Source of the DNA: SBBG01 sp033717875 | Lineage (GTDB): Bacteria; Pseudomonadota; Gammaproteobacteria; Ga0077554; Ga007554 | DNA length: 64,000 bases | Reading direction: 5' to 3' | Assembly (NCBI GenBank): GCA_033717875.1 | Contig: JADDKJ010000010.1 | Coordinates: forward strand, 1-64,000 | Shown here: one piece after another, positions 11,024 through 20,155 of the stretch | Numbering within the stretch: the first letter of the stretch is position 1 | Layout: the number at the start of each line of letters is the position of its first letter | Position numbers and translations under genes: made by a program | Notes under the pieces: model-generated | Database searches by the model: none | What the model was told of the DNA's origin: nothing | The model's input: only the letters and a program-made list of their open reading frames with translations

Positions 11024-11866
11024 ATGCCGACCATCATCCTGCAAGGCCCGTCGCTCAACAACGCCGCCACACACACCATCGCCAGCCAGTTGGGCGCCGA
11101 TATCGAGCACCGCACCACCCACTACCGCCTGCACACACGGCAGCCTGTCCCGCGCGACGCCGTGGCGGCGCTGCGCCACAGCCACCCCTTCGACATCAAC
11201 GTGCTACCGGACGATTTCCGCCCCGAGCAGGTGCGTCTGCTGGTCACCGACATGGACTCGACGCTGATCAACATCGAGTGCATCGACGAGATCGCCGACT
11301 TCATCGGCGTCAAACCCAAAGTCGCGGCCATCACCGAAGCGGCGATGCGCGGCGAGATCAATTTCGAGACCTCGCTCACGCAGCGCGTCAAACTGCTCAC
11401 CGGCCTGCACGCCAGCGCGCTGGAGCATGTCTATAACGAGCGCCTGCGCCCCAACCCCGGTGCGGAACGAATGGTCGCCGGACTCAAACAGCGCGGCATC
11501 AAGATCGCCCTCGTCTCGGGCGGATTCACCTTCTTCACCGACCGCCTCAAGCAGCGCCTGGCACTGGATTACGCACGCGCCAACGTACTGGAGATCATCG
11601 ACGGCCACCTCACCGGCCACATCCTCGGCGCCATCACCGGCGCGGCGGGCAAGGCCGAATTCTTGCTGGACTTGTGCAGACAGCTCGGCATATCACCGCA
11701 ACAAACGGTGGCGATGGGCGACGGCGCGAACGATCTGGAGATGATGAAGGTCGCCGGCCTGAGCATCGCCTATCACGCCAAACCCGCCGTACAGGCGCAG
11801 GCCGGGGCGGTGATCAATCATGGCGGGCTGGAAGGGGTGCTAGGGTTGCTGGATATCGCCGGGTAA
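11024..11866 (+). CDS. serB: Phosphoserine phosphatase
   Basis: SerB hydrolyses phosphoserine in the last step of serine synthesis. The 280-residue HAD-family enzyme has the nucleophile motif DMDST (Asp76, Asp78), a later LVSGG (motif II) and GDGANDLEM (motif IV). The first 70 residues are a short regulatory-like N-terminal region, as in gammaproteobacterial SerB. It is convergent with trmB, 22 bases away. Confidence 0.95.
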   Translation: MPTIILQGPSLNNAATHTIASQLGADIEHRTTHYRLHTRQPVPRDAVAALRHSHPFDINVLPDDFRPEQVRLLVTDMDSTLINIECIDEIADFIGVKPKVAAITEAAMRGEINFETSLTQRVKLLTGLHASALEHVYNERLRPNPGAERMVAGLKQRGIKIALVSGGFTFFTDRLKQRLALDYARANVLEIIDGHLTGHILGAITGAAGKAEFLLDLCRQLGISPQQTVAMGDGANDLEMMKVAGLSIAYHAKPAVQAQAGAVINHGGLEGVLGLLDIAG

Positions 11867-11888
11867 CTGGACGCCCGGCGCTCACTGG

Positions 11889-12584
11889 TCAATCCTGGAG
11901 CCGCGCAAAAACCAAATCCCAAATCCCATGCCCCAACCGTTGCCCGCGCCGCTCGAACTTCGTCAGCGGGCGATATTCGGGGCGGGGCGAAAACTGTCCT
12001 GATCCTGCCGCGTTGGTGAAGCCAGGCATGGCGCTCATCACTTCCATCATTTGCCGGGCGTAATCTTCCCAGTCGGTGGCCATGTGGAAACGGCCGCCGG
12101 GCTTGAGCTTGCGCGCAACCAGCGCCGCGAAGGCTGGAGTGAGAATGCGCCGCTTGTGATGGCGGCGTTTGGGCCACGGGTCGGGGAAGAAGAGATACAC
12201 GGCGTCCAGCGCACCGTCGGGGATCATTTGCCCCAGCACTTCCACGGCATCGGCGCAGATCATGCGCACATTGCTCAATTCCAGGGCGCGCGCCTTTTGC
12301 ATGAAGCTGCCGACGCCGGGACGATGCACTTCGATGCCGAGATAGTCATGCTCGGGATAGGCCTGCGCCATCGCGCACAAGGCGTCTCCCATGCCAAAGC
12401 CGATCTCCAGATGGCGCGGCGCGGTCCGCCCGAACAGCGCATCCAGATCGAGCCGGCCGGCACCCGCCGTCACTCCATATTTTTCCCAAAGCGCTTCCAG
12501 GGCATGGCGCTGGGCATCGGTCATGCGGCCTTCGCGGCGCACGAAGCTGCGGATGGTGCGGAGCTTGGGAGAATCGTTGGACAT
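11889..12584 (-). CDS. trmB: tRNA (guanine-N7)-methyltransferase
   Basis: TrmB methylates guanine 46 in the variable loop of tRNAs using SAM. The 231-residue protein has the SAM motif LEIGFGMGD, the family block GIEVHRPGVG, and FPDPWPKRRHHKRR, the tRNA-binding and catalytic signature of TrmB. It is divergent from the pteridine reductase gene with only 37 bases between starts. Confidence 0.96.
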   Translation of the reverse strand: MSNDSPKLRTIRSFVRREGRMTDAQRHALEALWEKYGVTAGAGRLDLDALFGRTAPRHLEIGFGMGDALCAMAQAYPEHDYLGIEVHRPGVGSFMQKARALELSNVRMICADAVEVLGQMIPDGALDAVYLFFPDPWPKRRHHKRRILTPAFAALVARKLKPGGRFHMATDWEDYARQMMEVMSAMPGFTNAAGSGQFSPRPEYRPLTKFERRGQRLGHGIWDLVFARLQD

Positions 12585-12621
12585 GAGATTTCTCGGAAAA
12601 TCGGTGTAGTATACTTGTTAA

Positions 12622-13380
12622 ATGACGAAACCGGATTCCGACGATTTGAGCGGCAAGGTCGTGCTGATCACGGGAGCGGCGCATCGCATCGGCGCCACCA
12701 TCGCGCGCATGCTGCACGGTCAGGGCACCAACCTGACGCTGCACTACCGCGGTTCGAGCCAGGCCGCGCAGGCGCTGCAAGAGGAGCTGAACGCCCTCCG
12801 CGCGAACTCCGTGATACTGACGCAAGCCGATCTGCTCCACACCAGCGAGCTGTCCTCGCTGGTACAACGGACTGTGGACACCTGGGGACGGCTCGATGTG
12901 CTGGTCAATAATGCTTCGAGCTTCTACCCCACCCCGATCGGCAGCGTCACCGAGGCGCAGTGGGATGATCTCACAGGCACCAATCTCAAGGCGCCCTTTT
13001 TTCTTGCGCAAGCCGCCGCGCCACACCTTGAGCGCCACCATGGCTGCATCGTCAACATCGCCGATATCCACGCCGACCGCCCGCTGAAATCCCACCCTGT
13101 TTACAGTCTGGCCAAAGCGGGGCTGGTGATGCTCACCAAGGCCCTGGCGCGCGAACTCGGGCCGCGGGTGCGCGTCAACGCGGTGGCGCCCGGCGCCATT
13201 CTATGGCCCGAAAGCGAGATGGACGAAGAAACGCGACAGCACATCCTGTCCCGCACCGCGCTCAAGCGCCAAGGCAGCCCCGAGGATATCGCTCGCGCCG
13301 TACTGTTTCTGATACGCGACGCCGCCTATACTAGCGGGCATGTGCTGACGGTGGATGGTGGGCGGTCGCTGAGCAATTGA
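12622..13380 (+). CDS. folM: Pteridine reductase (short-chain dehydrogenase)
   Basis: This is a 252-residue NADPH-dependent SDR. TGAAHRIG (17-24) has the Arg-Ile-Gly variant typical of PTR1/FolM pteridine reductases rather than the usual GxGIG. Asp replaces the catalytic serine (NIADIH), and the YxxxK pair is Tyr161/Lys165. It most likely reduces dihydromonapterin or dihydrofolate, fitting the folK/folB pair 9 kb away. A generic SDR on another substrate cannot be excluded. Confidence 0.82.
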   Translation: MTKPDSDDLSGKVVLITGAAHRIGATIARMLHGQGTNLTLHYRGSSQAAQALQEELNALRANSVILTQADLLHTSELSSLVQRTVDTWGRLDVLVNNASSFYPTPIGSVTEAQWDDLTGTNLKAPFFLAQAAAPHLERHHGCIVNIADIHADRPLKSHPVYSLAKAGLVMLTKALARELGPRVRVNAVAPGAILWPESEMDEETRQHILSRTALKRQGSPEDIARAVLFLIRDAAYTSGHVLTVDGGRSLSN

Positions 13381-13465
13381 ACCTAAAAACGGGCGTTCGC
13401 ACAATCGACCTCATTGCTCTCGATATAGCCGATGACGAATATGTTTTGTATAGTTCACCCGCAGT

Positions 13466-13487
13466 ATCCGGAAAGGACTTTCCGGAT
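13466..13487. promoter_or_regulatory. Perfect palindrome upstream of the glycosyltransferase cluster
   Basis: ATCCGGAAAG and CTTTCCGGAT form a perfect 10-bp inverted repeat around a 2-base centre, 25 bases before the GT2 start codon. The tiny loop argues against an RNA terminator and for a protein operator. A TATAGT at 13449 could be the -10, but no good -35 is visible. Confidence 0.4.
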
Positions 13488-13511
13488 TAGTGGTGGATAA
13501 AGGAGTCATGA

Positions 13512-14531
13512 ATGCCCAAGGTGTCTGTAATCATCCCGTCCCACAATCGTCATGCCCTTCTTCGCGAAGCCTTGGCAAGCGTTTGCCGCCAATCCTACCC
13601 AAAATGGGAAATAATCGTTGTCGACGACGGATCCGAGCCCGCGGTGAACACAACAGCGTTGCGTGACGAGTTTGGCCCGAATATTCGCGTGCTGCGCAAC
13701 GAGCACCCTGTCAAACAGGCGACCGCCCGTGACCAGGGAGTCCAGGTGGCGACGGGCGACGTGGTCGTTCACCTCGATGATGATGACCTCCTGGCGCCAA
13801 ACGCATTGGAGTTGGGCGTGACCACCCTCAAGGATGAACCGTCGCTTGATCTTGTCTACCTGGGTGTCAAAGGCTTTGGCGAGAAGGCTGGCGATTTCGA
13901 TGCGTCGCAGGGGGAGGCGATGCAACAGGTGCTCAGGCAGGCCGAAGGCCGTGAAATCCGGGACGGGGTTATTCAATTCGGGCCTAGATTGTTCGGAGCA
14001 CTGCTCTCGTCCGTACCCATGCCGTTCCAGCGGTCGATCGAGTACCGCACCGTGTGGAACAGAGTGAGCGCCCTGCGGCGGCGCGTATACATGCTCGACC
14101 CCGGTGTGGCTGACGAAGAACAGGCCATGAACCGCCTTCAGCCACCGCTACGCGAGTCGGAATGGGCGTTGTATGCCGCCGCATGCTGCAAGACCGCATT
14201 GCTGATGGCCCCGGTATATTTGCAGCGGTGCGAAGGGCAAGGCTATTTCTCGGTGTACACGCAGCGAGAACAGGCCGCACTGTCAGGCGTTGACATCAAG
14301 ACGCACCTTCTCGCGGCGACAAGGGTAATCACGGACTTCAAACCATGGGCGGGTGAGATGCGAAGAAGCCTGGCCCAGGCATACTTTGACCAATCCTATT
14401 TCTACTTCCAAAGTGGCAAACGCCTGGCGGCGTATGGGGCGCTGATCAACACGCTAAGGGTTCGCCCTGCGGCATCCTATCTGCGCTTTGGTCTGCGCAT
14501 GTTACTGCCAAGAGGTGGCACCCGGGAATAG
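13512..14531 (+). CDS. Family 2 glycosyltransferase
   Basis: This cytoplasmic enzyme transfers sugar from an NDP-sugar, presumably to a growing surface polymer or glycoconjugate. The 339-residue protein begins with the GT-A strand VSVIIPSHNR, has VVDDGS, and the metal-binding HLDDDD at about 90. No membrane segment is evident. The start has AAGGAG seven bases upstream. It is the first gene of a four-gene same-strand cluster with a methyltransferase-like protein and two asparagine-synthase-like proteins. The acceptor is unknown. Confidence 0.88.
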   Translation: MPKVSVIIPSHNRHALLREALASVCRQSYPKWEIIVVDDGSEPAVNTTALRDEFGPNIRVLRNEHPVKQATARDQGVQVATGDVVVHLDDDDLLAPNALELGVTTLKDEPSLDLVYLGVKGFGEKAGDFDASQGEAMQQVLRQAEGREIRDGVIQFGPRLFGALLSSVPMPFQRSIEYRTVWNRVSALRRRVYMLDPGVADEEQAMNRLQPPLRESEWALYAAACCKTALLMAPVYLQRCEGQGYFSVYTQREQAALSGVDIKTHLLAATRVITDFKPWAGEMRRSLAQAYFDQSYFYFQSGKRLAAYGALINTLRVRPAASYLRFGLRMLLPRGGTRE

Positions 14532-14571
14532 TGCTACTCCTGGAGGATAGGCTTTACCTGAAAGGAAAAAA

Positions 14572-15273
14572 ATGGGAGCGCCTTCGACAATACAAAAGCT
14601 TGCGACGGCAGGCAAGACGTTGCTTGATAACCCCGGCGATCTGCGCTTTGCCGCCCAGTGGCTATACTCGCTGCTGCCCAGGCAAAGCCCCGTGGATGAT
14701 CAACGGCCATGGATCAACTTCAGGGCGGCTGAATGGCTGAAATCCTACGTGAAGCCCACCATGCGCGTCTTCGAATACGGATCCGGGGGATCGACTTTTT
14801 TTCTGGCGGCGCGCGCGGCGCATGTCGTGAGCGTGGAACACGACGAGGAGTTCCATCATTTTATGGCCGAGCGCCTGCAACGCCACGGTGTCGCAAACTG
14901 CACCTACCTTCTTTGCGCACCAGAGCCGATGGCAGCGGATCAAACACCGCCATACAGTTGCGAGAGCTTCACATCCGAATGGCCGGCGCATAAAGCGATG
15001 AGTTTTGAAGCCTATGTCAAAACCATAGACAACTACCCCGACGGGAGCTTTGACCTTGTCACAGTCGATGGGCGAGCAAGACCGTCATGCGCACTACGCG
15101 CCTTGCCAAAGATCAAGGATGGCGGATGGTTGATGGTGGATAACATGGAAAGGTCGCACTATGGGATCATCCGGGACTTGCTTGCAAACTACGAACATAC
15201 CGACTTTTTTGGCATCGTGCCCTACGACGTGCGCCCACAACGTACTACCGCCTGGAAGATCACCACTCCATGA
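14572..15273 (+). CDS. Class I SAM-dependent methyltransferase-like protein
   Basis: The 233-residue protein has a SAM-binding glycine motif FEYGSGGSTFF and an acidic end of strand 2 (VEHDEEF). Its C-terminal half carries DLVTVDGRARPSC and GGWLMVDN, wording common in methyltransferases of polysaccharide clusters. AAAGGA precedes the ATG. It lies 40 bases after the glycosyltransferase gene. It may methylate a sugar or amino-acid substituent; the substrate is not deducible. Confidence 0.75.
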   Translation: MGAPSTIQKLATAGKTLLDNPGDLRFAAQWLYSLLPRQSPVDDQRPWINFRAAEWLKSYVKPTMRVFEYGSGGSTFFLAARAAHVVSVEHDEEFHHFMAERLQRHGVANCTYLLCAPEPMAADQTPPYSCESFTSEWPAHKAMSFEAYVKTIDNYPDGSFDLVTVDGRARPSCALRALPKIKDGGWLMVDNMERSHYGIIRDLLANYEHTDFFGIVPYDVRPQRTTAWKITTP

Positions 15274-15309
15274 ACGGATATCCCCCACTCCAGACCACTG
15301 GCAGCGTTG

Positions 15310-16827
15310 ATGCACACGCCAATCATCAGTGATACCCCTGCCGCCGAGACATTCTTCCATGTGTTCAGGTGCGGCGAACGGTTCATCGCAGAAGGATTAG
15401 CCTCCGCCTCGCTTGGCTACCGGATCGAGCAACCCGGCCGAGCGGCGCCGGAGGGCGTCTATGCCGCATGGGAATGGGATGGCGAGGAAGTGCGCGCCAC
15501 CAACTGCCGATATGGCATGTATCCACTGTTTTACTATGCCACTCCGCACGAGTTCTGCATGTCGCCATCCTTGGCGACACTCTTGCAGCGGGGCGCTCCG
15601 CGCGAGTTCGATCATGCGGCGCTAGCGGTGTTTCTGCGCCTCGGCTTTTTCCTGAGGGAAGACACCGCGTTTCGTGCCATACGTCAATTGCCTCCCAATG
15701 CCGTCTTGCGCTGGCGGAATGGTCGCATCGAGCTCACAAGCAGCTTGGTGCAGGGCAAGCTTCAGCCTCTCAGCCGCGCTGCGGCGGTGGAAGGTTACTC
15801 GTCGTTGTTCCGGGCCGCCATCCAGCGCAGGCTGCCACAGGGCAACGAGTTCGTCGTGCCGATTAGCGGAGGCCGAGATTCACGGCATATTCTGTTTGAA
15901 CTCCTCGAAACAGGCCGGCAGCCGAAATTCTGCATCACCGCCCGGCATTTCCCGCCCCGGCCCAATCCAGATCTGGAGGTGGCGAGAAACCTGTGCGCAG
16001 CCCTGAATGTGCGCCACGTCGTCCTGGGCCTACCGGTTTCGCGGGTGCAGGCCGAGTTGAGGAAGAATCTGGAAACCCACTTCTGCTCGGAAGAGCACGC
16101 ATGGGCGTTGGCCATGGCCGATCGTCTCAAGGGCGAGGCGAGGGTTCTTTACGATGGCATCGCCGGTGATATTCTCTCGGCTGGCCTCTATCAGAGCGAA
16201 GAAAAACTGCGGCTCTACTACGCCGATATGCAAGGACTGGCGCTCTCGCTGTTGAAATCGCGCACGGGTGAGGCAGTCTTGCAGCGACTACTCACACCGG
16301 CATTCTACCGAAGCGTGGATCACGACCTGGCAGTTGCACGTCTGACAGAGGAGCTTGAGAGGCACGCGGACTCGCCCAACCCCGTACGTTCTTTCTACTT
16401 CTGGAGTAGAACCCGGCGGGCCGTAGCGCTCATGCCATTCGGGATCTTGAAAGATTTCCAGGTTCATACGCCATACCTCGATCACGATTTGTATGATTTC
16501 TTGGCATCCCTGCCGCCTGAGATCGTCCTCGACCACCAGCTACATACTGAGACGATTCAGACAGCTTACCCCCGGCACCAAGCGATCCCTTACGAGCAAA
16601 AGGAGGCCGGAAGTGTGCAGGATCGGTCCTATTTCCGCCGCCTCAGCCGTGAACTGGCCGGAGTGATGCTGCGCCATGGTGCATCGGGTTTGGTGCGGAA
16701 CTCGTTTGTCCTCCCGCGCGTGGCCGCCTGCGCTATCGACGGAAATGCGAGGTGGACGTGGTGGGGCCCGACGCGCACCTTGATTCTGCTGCAACTGGAA
16801 GAGTGGACACGAAAGGAACGCCAATAA
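15310..16827 (+). CDS. Asparagine synthase-like protein, copy 1
   Basis: The 505-residue protein resembles AsnB. It has an N-terminal Ntn-hydrolase-like domain without the catalytic Cys2 (the protein begins MHTP), so glutamine hydrolysis is unlikely. An ATP-pyrophosphatase domain follows with SGGRDS at 186-191, the second ATP motif YDGIAGD and the C-terminal TPYLDHDLYDFLASLP block. It may activate a carboxylate and form an amide using ammonia or an amine. TTG at 15307 is an alternative start, and no clear Shine-Dalgarno is seen. Its stop overlaps the next start (TAATG), implying coupled translation. Confidence 0.78.
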   Translation: MHTPIISDTPAAETFFHVFRCGERFIAEGLASASLGYRIEQPGRAAPEGVYAAWEWDGEEVRATNCRYGMYPLFYYATPHEFCMSPSLATLLQRGAPREFDHAALAVFLRLGFFLREDTAFRAIRQLPPNAVLRWRNGRIELTSSLVQGKLQPLSRAAAVEGYSSLFRAAIQRRLPQGNEFVVPISGGRDSRHILFELLETGRQPKFCITARHFPPRPNPDLEVARNLCAALNVRHVVLGLPVSRVQAELRKNLETHFCSEEHAWALAMADRLKGEARVLYDGIAGDILSAGLYQSEEKLRLYYADMQGLALSLLKSRTGEAVLQRLLTPAFYRSVDHDLAVARLTEELERHADSPNPVRSFYFWSRTRRAVALMPFGILKDFQVHTPYLDHDLYDFLASLPPEIVLDHQLHTETIQTAYPRHQAIPYEQKEAGSVQDRSYFRRLSRELAGVMLRHGASGLVRNSFVLPRVAACAIDGNARWTWWGPTRTLILLQLEEWTRKERQ

Positions 16828-18356
16828 TGACGAAGACGTTCCATCTGAAAGAAATGGCGACACTGCCTCGGCTGGCGTGGTGCGCCCGGGTCACGAAGGG
16901 GGCACAGGAGGTAAACGTCGACCACGGCCCGTGGGTCGAGGGCGACAAGGGGTTTTTCTGTGAAGGTGCGTGGAGCGGCGATTTTCGGCTCAAGGATTTC
17001 CCCGAGGCATCGACCTTCACCGGATCGGGTGGCGTCATCAGGCAAGAAGACATCGTCTTTTGCGCACCGACGCATACCCTTCAGGCGCTGTATCTGCTGC
17101 GGCAGGCCGGCGAGGTGGTGTGCTCCAACTCGCTGGCTTTCCTGTTGCAGCAGTGCGGGGATGACATTGATCTCCGCTACAAAGCCTACGATTTTGACAT
17201 GATGTCGATCATGCACGGCCTCAGGGGCTATACCAAACACATCCCCACCCGTGCCGGAAATCGAGTGTACCTGTATTATCATTGTAACATCGTTGTAACC
17301 CCTGGCCTGGAGGTGTTGCAGCAGCCCAAGATGCTGCCCGAGGCGTTCCGGGATTATGGGATGTATCACGGCTTCGTCCAGGAGCAGGTCAGCGCGCTCA
17401 TCAGAAACGCCGCCGACACTTCGCGCAAGATCCGCTACTTGCCCCTCTCCACGATTTCCTCCGGCTACGACTCGCCCGCGTGCGCCGTACTGGGCAAAAC
17501 CGCCGGTTGTACCGAGGCGGTAACCTTTCGCGCCGCCCGCTCCGGTGAAGACGACAGCGGTCGCCAGATTGGCGAGTTGCTGGGATTGACAGTGACCGAA
17601 TTCGACTCCGATGCCTATCTGCACCGGCCTGACTACCCGGAAGCGGAGTTTCTGGCGACCGGTTACGGTGGCGATGACTGCATCATGGCTGCGCTGGAAG
17701 AGGTATTGCCGGCCAGGCTGCTGCTGACAGGCTATCACGGTGACAAAATCTGGGGCCGCGATACGAAAGCAGGCCCGTATATCGTGAGAGGCGACCCCTC
17801 CGGGGCTTCACTTGGCGAGTTTCGCCTGCGTGTTGGTTTTTTGAACCTGCCGGTGCCTTTCATTGGTTGCACGCAGCATGAATCGATCAAGCAGATCTCG
17901 AACTCCGCGACGATGCGCCCCTGGTCCGTTGAAGACATGCATTACGATCGACCCATCCCGCGCCGCATTGTCGAGGAGGTTGGCGTTCCGCGCCATCTGT
18001 TCGGCCAGAAGAAAAAGGCCATCGCACGGCCTTATCAGACGACCGGCGCGCAAAACCCGGAGCTATCCCGAGTCCTCTCCCCCGCCTCCCATCGGGAGTT
18101 CCGTGATTTTGCCGGGAACAAACCACTGTTCGCTAGTATCTGGGAGCGCGGCGGGTTTGCCGCCATGCACGCCCTCTACCGCTTCAATCTGCGGCTTGTA
18201 CGCAGCGTCAAGCTCGCCGCCTTGATCGGCGCGCTTGGCTTCACGCCGCCGTCCAAACCGCTCATCTCATGGAAATACAGCAAGCCCCGCACCAGGCATT
18301 GCCTTGTCTTTCACTGGGGGTATATGAAAATCAAGGGACGCTACCGGCACGACTGA
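16827..18356 (+). CDS. Asparagine synthase-like protein, copy 2
   Basis: The 509-residue protein is only distantly related to its neighbour. It has an N-terminal beta-rich region resembling the glutaminase fold but lacking an N-terminal cysteine. A divergent PP-loop, SSGYDS, lies at 211-216, and GYHGDKIWG stands in for the second ATP motif. The C-terminus is basic (SKPRTRHC...KGRYRHD). AAGGAA lies eight bases before the ATG, which overlaps the previous stop. Two unlike AsnB-type enzymes in tandem suggest partners or successive amide-forming steps on one substrate. Confidence 0.7.
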   Translation: MTKTFHLKEMATLPRLAWCARVTKGAQEVNVDHGPWVEGDKGFFCEGAWSGDFRLKDFPEASTFTGSGGVIRQEDIVFCAPTHTLQALYLLRQAGEVVCSNSLAFLLQQCGDDIDLRYKAYDFDMMSIMHGLRGYTKHIPTRAGNRVYLYYHCNIVVTPGLEVLQQPKMLPEAFRDYGMYHGFVQEQVSALIRNAADTSRKIRYLPLSTISSGYDSPACAVLGKTAGCTEAVTFRAARSGEDDSGRQIGELLGLTVTEFDSDAYLHRPDYPEAEFLATGYGGDDCIMAALEEVLPARLLLTGYHGDKIWGRDTKAGPYIVRGDPSGASLGEFRLRVGFLNLPVPFIGCTQHESIKQISNSATMRPWSVEDMHYDRPIPRRIVEEVGVPRHLFGQKKKAIARPYQTTGAQNPELSRVLSPASHREFRDFAGNKPLFASIWERGGFAAMHALYRFNLRLVRSVKLAALIGALGFTPPSKPLISWKYSKPRTRHCLVFHWGYMKIKGRYRHD

Positions 18357-18411
18357 GCAGGCTTGGGCAGGACAAACAATCTGGGCGAAACCGCCGCGCC
18401 CGGCAACCTCC

Positions 18412-18437
18412 AAAAAAAGGCGGCCGTATCGGCCGCC
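18412..18437 (-). terminator. Rho-independent terminator after PEP-CTERM gene 1
   Basis: The minus strand forms GGCGGCCG-ATA-CGGCCGCC followed by seven Ts. It lies 27 bases past the PEP-CTERM stop codon and may also stop the convergent cluster. Confidence 0.85.
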
Positions 18438-18463
18438 TTCTCCTGCGCCACACTTGCCTGGAC

Positions 18464-19303
18464 TTACGCCGCCAGGGTTTGTTTCCGGCGTCGCATCGCG
18501 GCAGCAAGGCCGGCCAGCCCCAAGCCCATCAGGGCGATGCTGCCGGGTTCGGGCACAGTCACTGCGGCGCTCACATAGCCGGGTATGTGCGCCCCTCCTT
18601 CCCCACTGTAGAATGTCCCTGTCAATGCGCCGCCCGGTGCGGGCGCATTATAAAAGCCGGTGATGGCGATGTTGTAGTTATAGCCATCGTAGAAGAAGGA
18701 CGGGGAAGGGTCTCCAGCCAGCAGGGTGTAGTTGAAATCGTCATCACAGACTGAGCCTTGTGGGTTGGGAGGTGCGCAGGGGGCGGCGTTCAGAGTTTCA
18801 TCGAAAGTCAACTGGAACAAGAAGTCACCACTGTAAAGCAGCGTTCCGCCACCGGGTGTATAGAGATCCAGCCCATAGGCCACGTTAACCGTAGCGCCGG
18901 AGAAAACCTCGTTGATTGGTTCATTATGGTGTACCAGGTAGCCAATGTCCGACCGCGGCCCGCCCACAGCAATGCTCCCGCTTTGATCTGCCCCCGTGCC
19001 GGGATGGGTGCTGAATGGCGGGACCTGATTGATCACGGCACCGCTGACGTCACCGCTAGAGGTACCCCAGTTAATGGTTGAGTTATTAGCAGGGTAGGTT
19101 GGCGCGGGAAGGGTCGATGTCGGCCCGCTGAATACTGGTACCGGGAAGCCCGCTTGGCTTCCCGGTACAAATCCGCCACCCGCTATGAAATCCACGCTCG
19201 CAAGAGGGATTGCATTTGCATTGCCTGCCATCCCCAATCCCAGTACCACCGAGGCGGTGGCAGCCACCAGCGTCTTTTTGGTGAAGCGTTGTAAGGTGTT
19301 CAT
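18464..19303 (-). CDS. PEP-CTERM sorting-domain protein 1
   Basis: This is a secreted protein handled by the exosortase system. A signal peptide (about 1-31, ending NANA) is followed by a Pro/Gly/Ser/Asn-rich region without a recognised enzyme fold. The C-terminus has VPEPG from residue 250, a hydrophobic helix and the basic tail RRRK. This is the PEP-CTERM tripartite signal, cleaved by exosortase near the Pro-Glu-Pro. The 279-residue protein is probably an exopolymer-associated surface component. Its long upstream region carries two PEP-CTERM boxes and a sigma-54 promoter. Confidence 0.9.
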   Translation of the reverse strand: MNTLQRFTKKTLVAATASVVLGLGMAGNANAIPLASVDFIAGGGFVPGSQAGFPVPVFSGPTSTLPAPTYPANNSTINWGTSSGDVSGAVINQVPPFSTHPGTGADQSGSIAVGGPRSDIGYLVHHNEPINEVFSGATVNVAYGLDLYTPGGGTLLYSGDFLFQLTFDETLNAAPCAPPNPQGSVCDDDFNYTLLAGDPSPSFFYDGYNYNIAITGFYNAPAPGGALTGTFYSGEGGAHIPGYVSAAVTVPEPGSIALMGLGLAGLAAAMRRRKQTLAA

Positions 19304-19382
19304 AAAAACTCTCCTTTGTTCTGTGGTGAATATTCGTAAAACTTCCGTGAACCAAGATTTTTATTATTGTTGCAAATAGCTA

Positions 19383-19398
19383 GGCATGTTGTGTGCCA
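19383..19398 (-). promoter_or_regulatory. Sigma-54 promoter of PEP-CTERM gene 1
   Basis: The minus strand reads TGGCACACAACATGCC, with GG and GC separated by exactly 10 bases as RpoN requires. It lies about 80 bases before the start codon. rpoN itself is at 39570-41105. Confidence 0.82.
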
Positions 19399-19472
19399 TA
19401 TTTATATTTAATTAATATAATCAGCATGTTGATGAAAGTAATCAAAGGTTGTAGCAAAAAAATTGTGGAGAG

Positions 19473-19489
19473 TGTAAATATTTCCGACA
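19473..19489 (-). promoter_or_regulatory. PEP-CTERM box, proximal, gene 1
   Basis: The minus strand reads TGTCGGAAATATTTACA. There are 75 bases between this box and the -24 GG of the sigma-54 promoter, a typical enhancer position for an NtrC-type activator. PrsR, the response regulator associated with exosortase systems, is the expected binder. Confidence 0.75.
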
Positions 19490-19662
19490 ATATATGGGGT
19501 ATTTTGGAGCCAAAAATGAAAGGTTCTTAAAGAATTCCTGCAATAGGAGGGGGCGCCAAAATATAATTGGGGGCGGGATAATGATTTTAACTTATTGAAT
19601 TAAAGAAAAATATTTCAAAATAATTTTCTTTGGCATTCCCCCTCAAGGGGATCTTGCAAGAG

Positions 19663-19679
19663 TGTAAAGATTTCCGACA
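19663..19679 (-). promoter_or_regulatory. PEP-CTERM box, distal, gene 1
   Basis: The minus strand reads TGTCGGAAATCTTTACA, 190 bp upstream of the proximal box. It differs from that box at only one or two positions. Confidence 0.72.
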
Positions 19680-20155
19680 TCAATGTAACCTTGTGATAAG
19701 CAGCAGCCACTTCTTGTGTGCAGTAACCACAAAAAGCAGTTTTCGTAGCCGCTTTGCGCGGCGTATAAACTAAAGCCTTCAGCTTTGCCTGAGGATATTT
19801 ACTGGAAAATCTCGGATAAGTACAAACACCACGGACACGACGATTAAGCAGCACTGTTTTGTGTAACTCGTCACCCCTCGGCGACAGAAATTCCAGTGGT
19901 GTTGTCGCGCCAGTAATTGTTGCCCGCTCCTGGGTCTTGCCCCCGTGCCACCCTTTATGCAAGGTTTGTGAGGCACTTAGCAAGATTTCTGCCTTGCATG
20001 TCGCAGAAAAGAAAACCTCTCCATAATACGCTATTTCCCGCATACTTACTAATGGCATGAAATGTGCCTAAGTAGGCCGATGCGCCAGAACACCGCCTGG
20101 ATGGCCGCCGGCGGCTGGCGATTTTCTGCACAATAACGCTGGAGCTGTAACATCG
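19680..20155. other. Long spacer upstream of the aminotransferase, no firm gene
   Basis: Between PEP-CTERM gene 1 and the aminotransferase lie about 850 bases. The part near the promoter is AT-rich. The part from about 19690 to 20060 is richer in GC. It carries a 147-codon minus-strand open frame (19615-20058), which I do not recognise and whose end overlaps the distal PEP-CTERM box. A small hairpin GCCGC/GCGGC lies near 19751. It could be the decayed end of a mobile element. Confidence 0.35.
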
